In this document: one piece after another, positions 44,613 through 54,352 of the stretch
Layout: the number at the start of each line of letters is the position of its first letter
Position numbering within the stretch: the first letter of the stretch is position 1
NCBI GenBank assembly: GCA_003194525.1
Contig: NBIV01000075.1
Location: forward strand, 124,001-188,000
Reading direction: 5' to 3'
Source: Gracilariopsis chorda
Lineage: Eukaryota; Rhodophyta; Florideophyceae; Gracilariales; Gracilariaceae
DNA: 64,000 bases
Program-made: the position numbers and the translations under genes
Notes under the pieces: model-generated
Databases searched by the model: none
What the model saw: the letters and a program-made list of their open reading frames with translations, nothing else
Told to the model about the DNA's origin: nothing

Positions 44613-47600
44613 TTATGACCGAGGTTGTATGTGCTCCGTGCTCGGAGATATCATTCGCCACATTAGTGACCACACCGAGTCCGGTTCACTACTTCCTCCT
44701 TCGCTACCCAGCGACTCGCTCGACAGGAGTGCATCCGGGTCCGCGGAGACGGCCTTCTCGCTTCGCGATGCGTTCAACTCCTCCCTGCTCCGGGGGTGCT
44801 CATCCGACGATGCCGTATGAAACGGGACACCGTCCGACGCCGGAGCTTCCTTCCGCGATGGCGCGATCGATTCCCGTCCCTCCCCCTCCTTAGGTGAGAG
44901 GGCGGTGGGTTCAGGATGAAGGACCTCCGCGGGCGGAGTAACGGTTAGGCGTTTGGGGTCAAGCGTGCGTTGCACGATACGCGCGGCGCGCCCAACCGGT
45001 TGATCGGCAATTGGAAGATCCGAGAGTCCCCGTTCCGGGTGCGGTAAGACGGGTGGGCGGGACGGAAGCAGATTATCCGTTGGCCGAGTTACGAGGTCAT
45101 CCTCCGGGATTGTCACGAGCGGTGATGAGCCCTTAGGGGGCGCAGGCGCGTGGGCTACGCGGTCGCGTGAGACGCGTTCGAACTGGTTATCGATGTCCAG
45201 TACGACTGTGTCGTCGGCGACGGAAACCACCCGATAGGGTCCATTCACTATCGGTGACAACTTGTGGCGCTTCTCCTTTTCGGGATTATAATATTCCTTT
45301 CGCAGGAAGACAGAATCCCCTTCCGAGACCTGGGGTATCGGGGAACGAATCTTCGCGTCGAAGTTCTGTTTGTATGCCTTCTGGGCTTTTCCCATAGCCT
45401 TTCGGGCGGTAGGGACCATGTTCTTCAACCATTCCTTCCAGGAATCTCGATATAACCTTGGTGAAGGGTACCCCGAGACGTTCGGTTGCGCTTCAATAGC
45501 CATGGGTGGCGGAATCCGAGACAGGACCAGCTCAAATGGAGCGAGGGTCGTGACCCGGTGTACCTGGGTGTTATACGCGTACGTAATAGCGTCCGTGTAC
45601 AAGTCCCATTCCATGGGGTGATCCGCGACATACGCGCGCAGTGCGTTGAGCATAGTACGATTGAATCGTTCCACTTGTCCGTTACACTGCGGGTGGTAGG
45701 TGGTAGTAAACATATTCTTGATTCCCAAGATTCTACATACGTCCTGAAAGAACTTTGAGGTAAATTGAGATCCGTTGTCGGAGAGTAGGTGTACCGGCGG
45801 GCCGTAAGTAAAGACCCAGTGGGTTACGAACGCACGCGCAACCACGTCCGCGGTAATCCGTTTAAGCGGTACCGTTCTCACCAACTTTGAGAAGCGGTCA
45901 GTAATGACGAGAAGATACTTGTAACCACGTTTGGTTTTGACAAGCTCGCCCAAGATATCAATAGCGACATATTCGAGTGGCGCCCGTGCCGGGAATAGTG
46001 TTAACTTCTTCGAGTACTTCCGAAGTTTCACATTATTCTTCGCACATTCCACGCACGAGCGGCTAACTGCATAGCAGTCAAATGCCATAGCAGGCCAATA
46101 GAAGTCCCTGCGAAGGGTCAGGTATAGTTTCCTCCCGCCGGGATGTGCACCCAACTTCGCGTAATGCGATAGATGCAAGACGCGCTGCTGCAGCGTGTGA
46201 GGTACAACGATCTGTGGGGCCCGTGTCAGCAACCTGACTAGGTAGCCTCGATCGTTCACTGCAAAGGGTATCTGTGCGCCCCCGTTAAGACGGGCACGAA
46301 TCTGGGCACAGAAAGGATCCTGCTGTTGTTCACGGATCATTTCCTCAGGGGATATGGGAACAACCTGGTCATCCGGAGGATCCGTAGGGTTTGCAGCCAG
46401 AATATCGTCACAGATGTCATCCCCATTCACGTCTGGGTCGTCTTCTTCCGTTCCCTCCGGGGATTGTGCCATGAAACATGGTATTTCCAGATCGTCGACC
46501 GGTTCGGTTTCCGCTGATGTTCCTAAGCGCGATAGGGCGTCAGCCTGAGTATTCAGGGATCCCTTCTTGTAGAGGACATCAAATGTAAATTCCGAGAGTC
46601 GGAGACGCCAACGCATGAGGCGGCCCGACGGTTCTCGAATTTCGAGTAGCCAACGGAGAGCCGAGTGATCGGTGTGAACCTTGAAATGGTTACCCATAAG
46701 GTATGGGCGAAGCGTTGCCAACGCCCAAACAACAGCAAGACACTCCTTCTCGGACACCAAGTAGTTGCGCTCGTGAACGTTCAACGAACGTGACCAATAT
46801 CCGATCGGATGTCTTTCTCCTTCTTCCGTGACTTGAAACAACGCACAACCCACATGGTGGGCACTTGAGTCAGTATCCACTTCGAAGGGTAAGTCCGGGT
46901 GCGGTAAGGCCAGAACTGGCGGGGACGTTACAGCGTCGACAAGAGACGAGAATGCTGACGACTCAGCCTCGTCAAAGACGTCCAGTTCGGTGGGTTGTCC
47001 TTTCCGGAGGAGTGCGTTAAGCGGTGCTGACAAGTCGGCGAAGTTCGGGACGAATCGGCGATATACATTGCAAAGTCCTAGGAAGGATCGAAGCTCCGTT
47101 TGATTAGTCGGATGTTTCGCCTCTCGAAGTGATTTCACTCTTGCTTCATCGATTGAAAGCTGTCCGGGGCGGATGATGTGCCCCAGATATTTTACCGAAT
47201 CGGCGCAGAACTCACACTTTCCCAGCTTCAGGGTGATGCCTGCGTTGCGGAGCACTGTCAAGACTTCCCGGACATGGGACAGGTGATCGTCCAAGTTATT
47301 GGAGAACACTATAATGTCGTCCAAGTATACCAGACAGCTGGTCCATTTGAACCTCGCCAAGAGGATATCGATTGCCCGTTGGAATGTAGCTGGGGCATTC
47401 GTTAGTCCAAACGGCATTCGCTTAAAGCGATATAGTCCTTGATGGCACACAAACGCGGTCTTATCACGATCTTCTTTCCTAATAGGGACCTGCCAGTATC
47501 CCGAATTGGCATCGAGGGTAGTGAACACCGTTGCGCTCCCCAGGGAGTCAATGTACTCGTCCATTCGTGGAATCGGATAGACGTCCTTGACAGTAACCGC

Positions 47601-49085
47601 ATTCAGGCGGCGGTAATCCACACAGAAACGCCATGATCCATCCGCTTTCGGAACAAGGAGAACAGGAGAAGCCCAAGGGGATTGTGCTGCTTCGATAACT
47701 CCAGCTCGCAGCATCTTCTCCACCTGAGATTTCTCTTCCCCCCTTGCTTTAGGGCCTGCCCGATACGGGTGCTGTGCAATAGGCCGTGTATCCGGCAACA
47801 AATCAATCCGATGTTCGGTTACCCCTATCGTCCCCAGGGAACCGTCCCACATGGCGGTAAAGTCCCTGAGCATGTCACGAAACTTCTCACGATGAGATTC
47901 ATTAATGTGATCCAGGTCCAACTTATCCAAAGCCTGTTCTGGGTCTAACGCAGTATCTGCCGATGCTGAAGTCGTGCTCTTCTGAGCTTCTTCGACAGTC
48001 GAATCTGAACTTTCCCGGGCGGGATCCAACGGAACGAACGGGACCTCCTCCCCCTCCTTAGGGTCTTGTATTCCGAGAACGTCGGATATCGGAATCTTTG
48101 TAGGAAGGATAGCCAACGGATGCGGAAGCATGTTGCCCAGGACCTGGTTTTTAACCAACCACTGAGTGGTAGTTCCGAGGTTAGCAACGAGAACCTTAAA
48201 GGGTTTGTCCGGCTCGACGGATACGATCCCATTTGCTAATGCGAGACGGCGCTGTTCGTAGAGCGAGGGGAGCGGTTGAACAACCTGCAACCCGTGGTGT
48301 TTGGATGTTACTGAGACCCACACCTGAGATTCCTTCGGGATCGAAACTGGTTCCGCGACGCGAATCTTCGTAGATGCTCGATCCACATTGGACGCTTCCT
48401 GAGCAGCAGGTAAAGGCACCCGTTTACGGGAGGCGTGTCGTAAGGGCTTCCGTACAATCGGGATGGTCGAACCGTTGGCCAATTCTACGGATCTGGAGCG
48501 AGGGCGGATAGCTTCCACGAAGCGGTCACAGAAATCACAACCGAGGATGACCGGTGCAGCAAGAGAATCGCATACGATGAAGTCCAACTTCACCACGTAG
48601 GTGCCTAGTCTGAGTACCAGAGGAATTGTTCCAAGAGTCTGGAGCGGGTTGTTATTAGCGTCCGCCAGATCCAGACTTGGACCAATGCGAATGCATTTCC
48701 GCATGGCGGGTGGAATAATCCCGATATTGATCAGGTTCGGAGCGGCACCTGTATCCAGGACAGATAACTGACGAACCATGAACTCGTTAGAGAGACCGAG
48801 GTCACTATAAACTTTATAGTTCCTCTTGGCCATTACCAAAACTCGATCCGGGATGCGGAGGTTACGGGACCGTATCCACGGACGACGCAGAGCCACTAAG
48901 TGGTCCGAGCTCACGTCTTCTTGAGCCAGTTTCCTCGTAAGGATTTTGGCAGGGGAGCGAAGCGGTGGCGCCTCAGGCGTCTCCAACTTCGGCTTGGAAG
49001 ACACCCCTCCCGTGGGGGAGACTCCCAAGATTAGTTTTTCGGGACCGAATCGACCGCTGGGTGCGGCTGAGCCCGTTCCGAAAGG
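44613..49085 (-). CDS. pol: Gypsy-2 pol polyprotein: protease, RT, RNase H, integrase
   Basis: The ORF is closed upstream by a TAA near 49088, overlaps the end of gag by about 55 nt in the -1 frame and runs without a stop to 44613. Its first start-like codon in this frame is TTG 49028, so translation by frameshifting from gag is likely. Aspartic protease: LSVLDTGAAPNLI. RT: FCVDYRRLNAVT, MPFGLTNAPATF, CLVYLDDIIVFS. RNase H: VDTDSSAHH, SEKECLAVVWA, HTDHSALRWLL. Integrase: H..H (SHYAKLGAHPGG) with C-x2-C (SCVECAK), then VAIDILGEL, LSDNGSQFTS and NGQVERFNRTM for the DDE triad. An integrase C-terminal GPYRVV region and a Pro/Ser-rich tail follow. All catalytic residues I can check are present. 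Confidence 0.95.
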   Translation of the reverse strand, partial: PFGTGSAAPSGRFGPEKLILGVSPTGGVSSKPKLETPEAPPLRSPAKILTRKLAQEDVSSDHLVALRRPWIRSRNLRIPDRVLVMAKRNYKVYSDLGLSNEFMVRQLSVLDTGAAPNLINIGIIPPAMRKCIRIGPSLDLADANNNPLQTLGTIPLVLRLGTYVVKLDFIVCDSLAAPVILGCDFCDRFVEAIRPRSRSVELANGSTIPIVRKPLRHASRKRVPLPAAQEASNVDRASTKIRVAEPVSIPKESQVWVSVTSKHHGLQVVQPLPSLYEQRRLALANGIVSVEPDKPFKVLVANLGTTTQWLVKNQVLGNMLPHPLAILPTKIPISDVLGIQDPKEGEEVPFVPLDPARESSDSTVEEAQKSTTSASADTALDPEQALDKLDLDHINESHREKFRDMLRDFTAMWDGSLGTIGVTEHRIDLLPDTRPIAQHPYRAGPKARGEEKSQVEKMLRAGVIEAAQSPWASPVLLVPKADGSWRFCVDYRRLNAVTVKDVYPIPRMDEYIDSLGSATVFTTLDANSGYWQVPIRKEDRDKTAFVCHQGLYRFKRMPFGLTNAPATFQRAIDILLARFKWTSCLVYLDDIIVFSNNLDDHLSHVREVLTVLRNAGITLKLGKCEFCADSVKYLGHIIRPGQLSIDEARVKSLREAKHPTNQTELRSFLGLCNVYRRFVPNFADLSAPLNALLRKGQPTELDVFDEAESSAFSSLVDAVTSPPVLALPHPDLPFEVDTDSSAHHVGCALFQVTEEGERHPIGYWSRSLNVHERNYLVSEKECLAVVWALATLRPYLMGNHFKVHTDHSALRWLLEIREPSGRLMRWRLRLSEFTFDVLYKKGSLNTQADALSRLGTSAETEPVDDLEIPCFMAQSPEGTEEDDPDVNGDDICDDILAANPTDPPDDQVVPISPEEMIREQQQDPFCAQIRARLNGGAQIPFAVNDRGYLVRLLTRAPQIVVPHTLQQRVLHLSHYAKLGAHPGGRKLYLTLRRDFYWPAMAFDCYAVSRSCVECAKNNVKLRKYSKKLTLFPARAPLEYVAIDILGELVKTKRGYKYLLVITDRFSKLVRTVPLKRITADVVARAFVTHWVFTYGPPVHLLSDNGSQFTSKFFQDVCRILGIKNMFTTTYHPQCNGQVERFNRTMLNALRAYVADHPMEWDLYTDAITYAYNTQVHRVTTLAPFELVLSRIPPPMAIEAQPNVSGYPSPRLYRDSWKEWLKNMVPTARKAMGKAQKAYKQNFDAKIRSPIPQVSEGDSVFLRKEYYNPEKEKRHKLSPIVNGPYRVVSVADDTVVLDIDNQFERVSRDRVAHAPAPPKGSSPLVTIPEDDLVTRPTDNLLPSRPPVLPHPERGLSDLPIADQPVGRAARIVQRTLDPKRLTVTPPAEVLHPEPTALSPKEGEGRESIAPSRKEAPASDGVPFHTASSDEHPRSREELNASRSEKAVSADPDALLSSESLGSEGGSSEPDSVWSLMWRMISPSTEHIQPRS

Positions 49086-51073
49086 TTAGGGTTGTTACCG
49101 TTCGCGGTTTTCGCGGCTTCTCGAGTTTGAGCATTGTGGACCGCAGCCTTTGCGTCTTCATACGAATTACTCGGGACACGAGCCTTATGCTCCGGTGGGA
49201 GATTCTCATAATTTCCCACGATCTTCCACATCTCGCGGATGGGGAGGGTACACTGCGACGCAGTATGACCTTCAAGGTAACAAATGTAGCAAATCAGCGG
49301 GGCTGAACGCGTTCCGGTGGCGTGGGACATCATTCCGCGGTGCTGAGGGTGTTGTGGTTGGAATGCTAGTTGCTTCGGGTTGGACCATCCCGGGCGGGAG
49401 TGTCTTGTGGCGCTCGACGCGTAGGCTAGCGGGGCTGGGGGAACCCGACCGGGGTTTGCGTAAAAGGCCGGATCTACCACGGGGGGTGTAACCGTGGACG
49501 GCAGTTCCGAGGTTGCCAACGACTGTTCAAGACTGCCAAGATACTGGATGTTATCCGCAAATCCGGAAGGTGGTCCCGGGTTAGGGAGAGATGCCGAAGA
49601 AGCCTTGTTCTCGACGAAGAGAGCCTTCGACGACCGACGCCTCGGGTCTCTCGCTCTGAGGGTGTCACCCTCAGCCTGCGCGTACTGGACCAGTTCCAGA
49701 TACGTCGCCTTGCGCTTCTCTTCCCTGTAGCGGGACACCAGTGCCCTGATACCAGGATCTAAACCATCCACCAGCATGGAGCAACGCTCAAAAGCGGTGA
49801 ACACATTTCCACAACGATGAAACGCTTTATTCAAGCGAGTTGAATACGACGTTTCCGTTTCACCAGGCTTCTGTTTCGTATCGCGAACCGCCACGATGGC
49901 TTGACTGATTGCAGTTCCCGTCGCGTACGACCTGAGCAGGTAGTGTACAGCCTCGGGCCAGCACGTAACACCTCCTTCTGAGGCCCTGGACGAACCCCTG
50001 ACAGAGTTGTACTGATCTTCAGCCATTCCTGAAAGAAAGTAGGGCAACGCAACGTATGCCTGCGCCTCACTAATTTCGAGTACGTCTGCTTCCTGCACAA
50101 AGCGGGCCAGAAAATCCAACACGAGGATCGGATCTTCACCGGAGAACTTCTGCTTAACCATCGTCACATTCATACGACGTATGAGATCCTTCACCCGACC
50201 GGTGTCTCTCGAACTTCGAGTGCCCGAAGAGTCTTCCAATCGGTAATAACGATAGGACAACAGCTTCCTGTAAAGGGGATTCGTCGGTTTCAATTCCTTC
50301 AAGCCGAAATGACGGCGACCTTTCTCCCGCGCACGGATTGCTCCATGGGAGGTGTAGGTAGCCCTCGAACTAGGTTCTTCTCCGCGACGGCGGCCTCTCC
50401 CTTCACGCGATGATCTCGAAGACGAGCTACTCGAACTTGTTTCCGAGTCGGAACTTGACGAAACTTCATAACGATGAACTCTCTTTCCAGGGTGACGGGG
50501 GAGGTGACTGGAGCGGTGTTGGGTTGAGATGACCTTCACTTCCTCCTGTCTCGGAGCGTTCAGGTCTTCTCTGAGCAACGCTTCCAGCGTGTCCATACGT
50601 CCGGTTACCCGCATCATATGGGTTTTAACTTCCTCCACGAACTCCCGATATCCTTCTACGAAGGCAGCCGGAGTACCCAGACACTCCAGAATGGAATTCA
50701 CATAAGCTCTCAGGAGACGAATATCTCCCGAATAATCCCGAGCCAGGGAGTCACTCCATCGCCGTTCCAACTCGGTAACTTGCTGCGAGAGGGAGGCGTG
50801 GGCCACATTGGCAATGTCGATTCTCGACTCGAGGAGATGGTACTTAGGCGACCCGGGTCTCGGGGGGACAGCCGACGGCGTTTCGACCACCGGAGGTGGC
50901 GTAGTGGCCACAGCTGTCACGGCTCGAGGCACCGAGGTTGCCGATGGGATTCCTTGGGATTCCAGACCGACGGCATTGGTAAGTAGTTGTTCCGGAACGG
51001 ACCTTCGTGATCTCGCCGCTGCGGCGTTCCGTTGCGGACCATTCCTGGGGGAACTCGGAGCTGTGGGTAGCAT
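49031..51073 (-). CDS. gag: Gypsy-2 Gag
   Basis: A 680-residue protein from ATG 51071-51073 to TAA 49031-49033. An N-terminal coiled-coil-like region is followed by a Ser/Arg-rich segment (SSSSDSETSSSSSSSRSSR, about residue 215). The capsid-type retrotransposon gag domain is near residues 280-470 (FSGEDPILVLDFLARFVQEAD, YLELVQYAQAEGD). One zinc knuckle CYICYLEGHTASQC (C-x2-C-x4-H-x4-C) lies near residue 600 and binds RNA in this family. The frame ends CCG AAA AAC TAA, where G AAA AAC with an adjacent stop resembles a -1 slippery site leading into pol. Confidence 0.92.
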   Translation of the reverse strand: MLPTAPSSPRNGPQRNAAAARSRRSVPEQLLTNAVGLESQGIPSATSVPRAVTAVATTPPPVVETPSAVPPRPGSPKYHLLESRIDIANVAHASLSQQVTELERRWSDSLARDYSGDIRLLRAYVNSILECLGTPAAFVEGYREFVEEVKTHMMRVTGRMDTLEALLREDLNAPRQEEVKVISTQHRSSHLPRHPGKRVHRYEVSSSSDSETSSSSSSSRSSREGRGRRRGEEPSSRATYTSHGAIRAREKGRRHFGLKELKPTNPLYRKLLSYRYYRLEDSSGTRSSRDTGRVKDLIRRMNVTMVKQKFSGEDPILVLDFLARFVQEADVLEISEAQAYVALPYFLSGMAEDQYNSVRGSSRASEGGVTCWPEAVHYLLRSYATGTAISQAIVAVRDTKQKPGETETSYSTRLNKAFHRCGNVFTAFERCSMLVDGLDPGIRALVSRYREEKRKATYLELVQYAQAEGDTLRARDPRRRSSKALFVENKASSASLPNPGPPSGFADNIQYLGSLEQSLATSELPSTVTPPVVDPAFYANPGRVPPAPLAYASSATRHSRPGWSNPKQLAFQPQHPQHRGMMSHATGTRSAPLICYICYLEGHTASQCTLPIREMWKIVGNYENLPPEHKARVPSNSYEDAKAAVHNAQTREAAKTANGNNPNLSERAQPHPAVDSVPKN

Positions 51074-51207
51074 ACTGCAGATAGCCGTCCACGGCTTACT
51101 TCACCAGTCCCACGGCTTGGGAATCTCAACGAATGAGCAAAAAGGGATAAAAGGGAAAAGGGGAAGCGGACTTCCGACAGGCCGGATTGAAAGCCAAACC
51201 CGTTCTA
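51074..51207 (-). other. Gypsy-2 5' leader
   Basis: About 135 bp between primer-binding site and gag start; would contain packaging signals. No other structure seen. Confidence 0.5.
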
Positions 51208-51220
51208 GGTCGGGAGACCA
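51208..51220 (-). other. Primer-binding site of Gypsy-2
   Basis: Two bases inside the 5' LTR the minus strand reads TGGTCTCCCGACC, complementary to a tRNA 3' end of the form GGTCGGGAGACCA. The tRNA species is not identified. Confidence 0.65.
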
Positions 51221-51222
51221 CT

Positions 51223-52135
51223 TGTGGTGCAATCCCGGTGTGGGAAAGGCACCCAAGGCAGCTCGAAGCCTTGCTCTCTTGGAGAGGTAGGCCCAGCTGG
51301 GTAGAGCCCTCCGTGTCCCGTATGACGGGTGTAACTCCGTCGGGAGCCTGGATGTACCTCGGAGGTTTAGGGGTTAGAACGGGTCGGAACCACGGCTGGT
51401 CCGGAAGTAGCCTGCGAACAGTGGAACAAAAGAGGGAAAGGGACCACCCGACGGGGGCGTGCGGAAAGCGGGAACAGACCCCGGAGGGGGGTGCCGATAC
51501 ACACACACGAACACGCACCGCGCGGCGGTTAGGGGATATGAGGGGAAGGGATGGTCTCACGGTCTCACGACACACGTCGGTAATATCAATACCCAAAACT
51601 GGGGCGGAGATAGGGCCTGTACGGGCGGTCACACGACAACAACGAATACCACGAGTGGTCACAACCCACTGGGTACGACGAGCACGGTCTCCTCGGTGGT
51701 GCGAGTCGGGTGAAACTATCGGGCAAGCGGTGTACCTCCGCGAGGAGTTAGACACTTCGCATGGCGAATAGAGTCAGAGCCGAACTCTTGTTACTTTCCT
51801 TGGTGAGCTCGCCGCCGTGCGGCCGACGCTCAAGTACTAGCTCAGTGCAGTACAGTAGGTAGTGCACTAGCCTAAGTAAAATTAACCCCTAAACTATACT
51901 AAAATAAGTAGCCGTTTTGGGCCTCCTGGCCGGGGCTGTAGCCACGTGTCCACCACCCTTGCCAGGCAAGTACCACAAAATATGAATGTTCCCATAACCA
52001 CCCTGGGTAACCCGACCGCTAATTAGCCCGGTAAACGGGGGCTAAAATTCATGCATCCCGCTTCATCGCTCGCACCGAGTACACCTCAGATATGAGTTTC
52101 ACCATCGCCCGTACGCGGGAATGTATTGCACTACA
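51223..52135 (-). repeat. 5' LTR of Gypsy-2
   Basis: Identical on reading to 40772-41684. It drives the minus-strand gag-pol transcript. Confidence 0.92.
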
Positions 52136-52140
52136 CTTTG

Positions 52141-52329
52141 CATGAATGCAGGGATTACCGACTTCGCCCGACTGTAACACGCTTGCGGGATTCATTTGAA
52201 TGTGGTTATATTTCATCACTGCTGTGGGTGTTGGGATCGTCTAATATTGCCGATGCTCTAACGAAAGATAATGCATGTGCGTTTGGTAATCTTTCTAGAG
52301 TTAGCAGTAAAGGAGTGATTCCAAAATAG
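52141..52329 (+). pseudogene. pol: Copia pol, RNase H C-terminus displaced by Gypsy-2
   Basis: After the second CTTTG copy the sequence continues HECRDYRLRPTV ... WVLGSSNIADALTKD and stops at 52329. The phrase TTLHE..RDYRLRP with NIADALTK is the normal end of Copia RNase H, and the reading frame joins without loss to that ending at 40771. Confidence 0.85.
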
Positions 52330-52711
52330 CTTCTCTCTACATTCTATCAAAAGCTTGGCGCGTGGTCGCCATCTTTTTTACATTCTGAATCTAACGGGTC
52401 AGCTATACAAGAAGATGGTGGCAATGCGTAATATTGGTTACGTACATTCGAGTTCCCAGTGTACAAAGAAAGCAAAACTAGTTTTGCTTAAGACTCGAGG
52501 CCGCCCCCAGCTGCGCTGTTCCCGCAATCACGACGCATTGTGTCTACATCACGGAGGCGGGCAAGTACAGCCGAGCTGGAAATCCCTGCCCCCACAACGA
52601 AGTGAGCCCTCAATACACCTGTCGGTGGTCAGCCTCCGCAATGGGATTTGACACTGGCACTAGTTTCGTACCATGCCCCGTGATTACTTAACGGTCTCAT
52701 TCCATCGAGCA
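52330..52711. other. Copia 3' non-coding region
   Basis: Sequence between the pol stop and a tRNA-like segment. A short palindrome CAAAACTAGTTTTGC lies near 52475. If the tRNA-like segment is a SINE head, its body would extend leftward through here. Confidence 0.4.
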
Positions 52712-52784
52712 CTCATTTCCGAGTATCGAACTCGGGCTTTTAGTATTCACTGCAGTGACAGTGTCTCCACTGAGCTACATGAAC
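52712..52784 (-). other. tRNA-like segment with Pol III A and B boxes (not a functional tRNA)
   Basis: On the minus strand TAGCTCAGTGGA (52766-52777) fits an A box and GTTCGATAC (52723-52731) a B box, at the spacing found in tRNAs. The T arm CCGAG-TTCGATA-CTCGG (52719-52735) is perfect and CACTG/CAGTG can form an anticodon-like stem. The acceptor stem pairs badly and the D arm is short, so this is a tRNA pseudogene or a tRNA-derived SINE head within the Copia 3' region. Confidence 0.45.
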
Positions 52785-52927
52785 TTTCTTCTATTGTTTG
52801 TCTTTTACGTTATGTATTTGTTCTATGCTCGCTTTGATGTTTTCGTACATGAGCGCAAAGAGTTGCTGCTGGACATTGGTTTTGTAGTTGACTGGCGACA
52901 TTATCCGTCACCAGCCAAGGCCGGGAG

Positions 52928-53173
52928 TGTGCAAAGCCGGTGTGCAAGGCCTTGCATTGCTGGCTTCACACAGCACCTTTGCCGGCTACTGATATCGTGG
53001 AGCTCCCGCTGCTCAAATAAACTCTGCCCGAGCGGTTCTTGGACGTCCTTCGTGAAGGAGGAACCGAAAAGGGGGGCCTTTGTGCCCGCTATATTTCGCC
53101 GTCGCCTCCGAGCGCATTCAGTATCCCAACGACTCTCCAGACCCGCGCTTACGACGCACCCTCATATAGCTTA
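52928..53173 (+). repeat. 3' LTR of Copia
   Basis: Matches 35877-36121 with about 7 percent difference. It is preceded by the purine-rich AAGGCCGGGAG, a fitting polypurine tract. Confidence 0.85.
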
Positions 53174-54286
53174 GTTACATGTTGCTTCTATCAACATGAC
53201 AGCGATAACCTAAGTTAATACATTGTTTGAACACGCAAAAGTGTAATAGTTCAAAAGAAGGACTATCAATCTGACTGTTGCCCATTGTACTTGAAGCATC
53301 TTAAACTATACTTCAGCGCCATTTGAGTATAGTTGACCATGTGTCGGCAATGATAATTTGTTTTGAATGATCTTCTCACTATGACGTGCTCACAACGTGT
53401 GAATGCTCGTTCTTTTGGCATTGAATTAGCTCAGAAAGCGATTAGATTGGAGAGTGCAGGTTGAAACTGGACGTAAGATTAGAAATTGGGCGGCGATTGT
53501 ATCGATAATTGAAGATCATAATCGGATTGCCATGAAGTAAAGCGATTGCAATTCGATTGCAATTTATAGATATGATTGTGGTCGTATGTAAGACTGCAAC
53601 CTTGAACCGCACTCCCCTCCCCCTCGGATTCCTTCCACCCTTGCTCCAGAGCAAGCAAGCGGCGCGTGCATAACGTTTTATGGACGGTCACTAAATTGAA
53701 GAACAGAAAGTGTTTCAAAGAATAGATACAAAGCGAATACCCAAACGCATCGTTGGAATAGATTGGCAGACGATGTGTTACTAATGATGAAGGGTGAACA
53801 ATGTGAAATATGATCTTGTTCCGTCATCAGGATGGTTGCATGTATAGGTCTGGATTGAACGTGTGACACTCGGTTTTATTCATTATCGCATCCGCAGAGG
53901 GAGGAATAGGTTCCATACAATAAATAGAAAGAATCAGCCCAAGCCTACCGGGAGCTTCTACATGCTCCGCTCGATGAAGGCGGTTTTGTGAGATGTTGCG
54001 AATTGTCCATAACCAAGTAATGTATACTTGACGGTTAGCAATGGCTAGAAAAAACACAGTGATTGAGTACAAAGACTCACCCTCTACTGTTGTTGTCCTC
54101 TTCTCTACGCTTTATTCAGTTGTGCGTTGTGCTGTAATGTACCCTTCGTACCGCTGGTCCCGAAGGTACTCGCGTACATACGCGAGACACTGTGCAGTCC
54201 GTCCGTGTCTTTGGCCTGCAGCTTCATCATTGTGATGACAAAAACCACTAGGCCACAAGTCCGGTTTGAACCATGGCAGTGACCCC

Positions 54287-54352
54287 CATGACAACCTTCT
54301 ACACCACAATCATCACTCCAACTTCAAACTTTGAAGTGCAAAGGTTGTCATG
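54287..54352. repeat. Nested inverted repeat
   Basis: CATGACAACCTT (54287-54298) pairs with AAGGTTGTCATG (54341-54352), and ACTTCAAACTTTGAAGT (54320-54336) forms a second palindrome inside. Confidence 0.55.

Larger units (their letters stand above)
40772..52135 (-). mobile_element. Ty3/Gypsy chromovirus Gypsy-2, intact and very young
   Basis: Two 913-bp LTRs (40772-41684, 51223-52135) read as identical throughout, and a perfect 5-bp duplication CTTTG (40767-40771, 52136-52140) flanks them. Gag and pol on the minus strand are uninterrupted, with all protease, RT, RNase H and integrase catalytic motifs in place. A separate chromodomain ORF follows pol. Between it and the 3' LTR lies a long ORF on the plus strand. 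At 11.4 kb it is unusually long for a Gypsy element. Identical LTRs indicate recent insertion; it is plausibly still mobile. Confidence 0.95.
35877..53173 (+). mobile_element. Ty1/Copia LTR retrotransposon, split by nested Gypsy-2
   Basis: LTRs at 35877-36121 and 52928-53173 are flanked by a perfect 5-bp target duplication GTTAC (35872-35876 and 53174-53178). Gene order is gag, protease, integrase, RT, RNase H, the Copia order. Removing Gypsy-2 (40772-52135) and one CTTTG copy leaves an element of about 5.9 kb. The LTRs differ at about 17 of 245 positions including one 1-bp indel (hand count), so Copia is older than the element inside it. Pol has four in-frame stops. Confidence 0.92.

Noticed and set aside
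52712..52784. Functional tRNA gene
   Set aside because: A and B boxes fit, but the acceptor stem does not pair and the D arm is too short.
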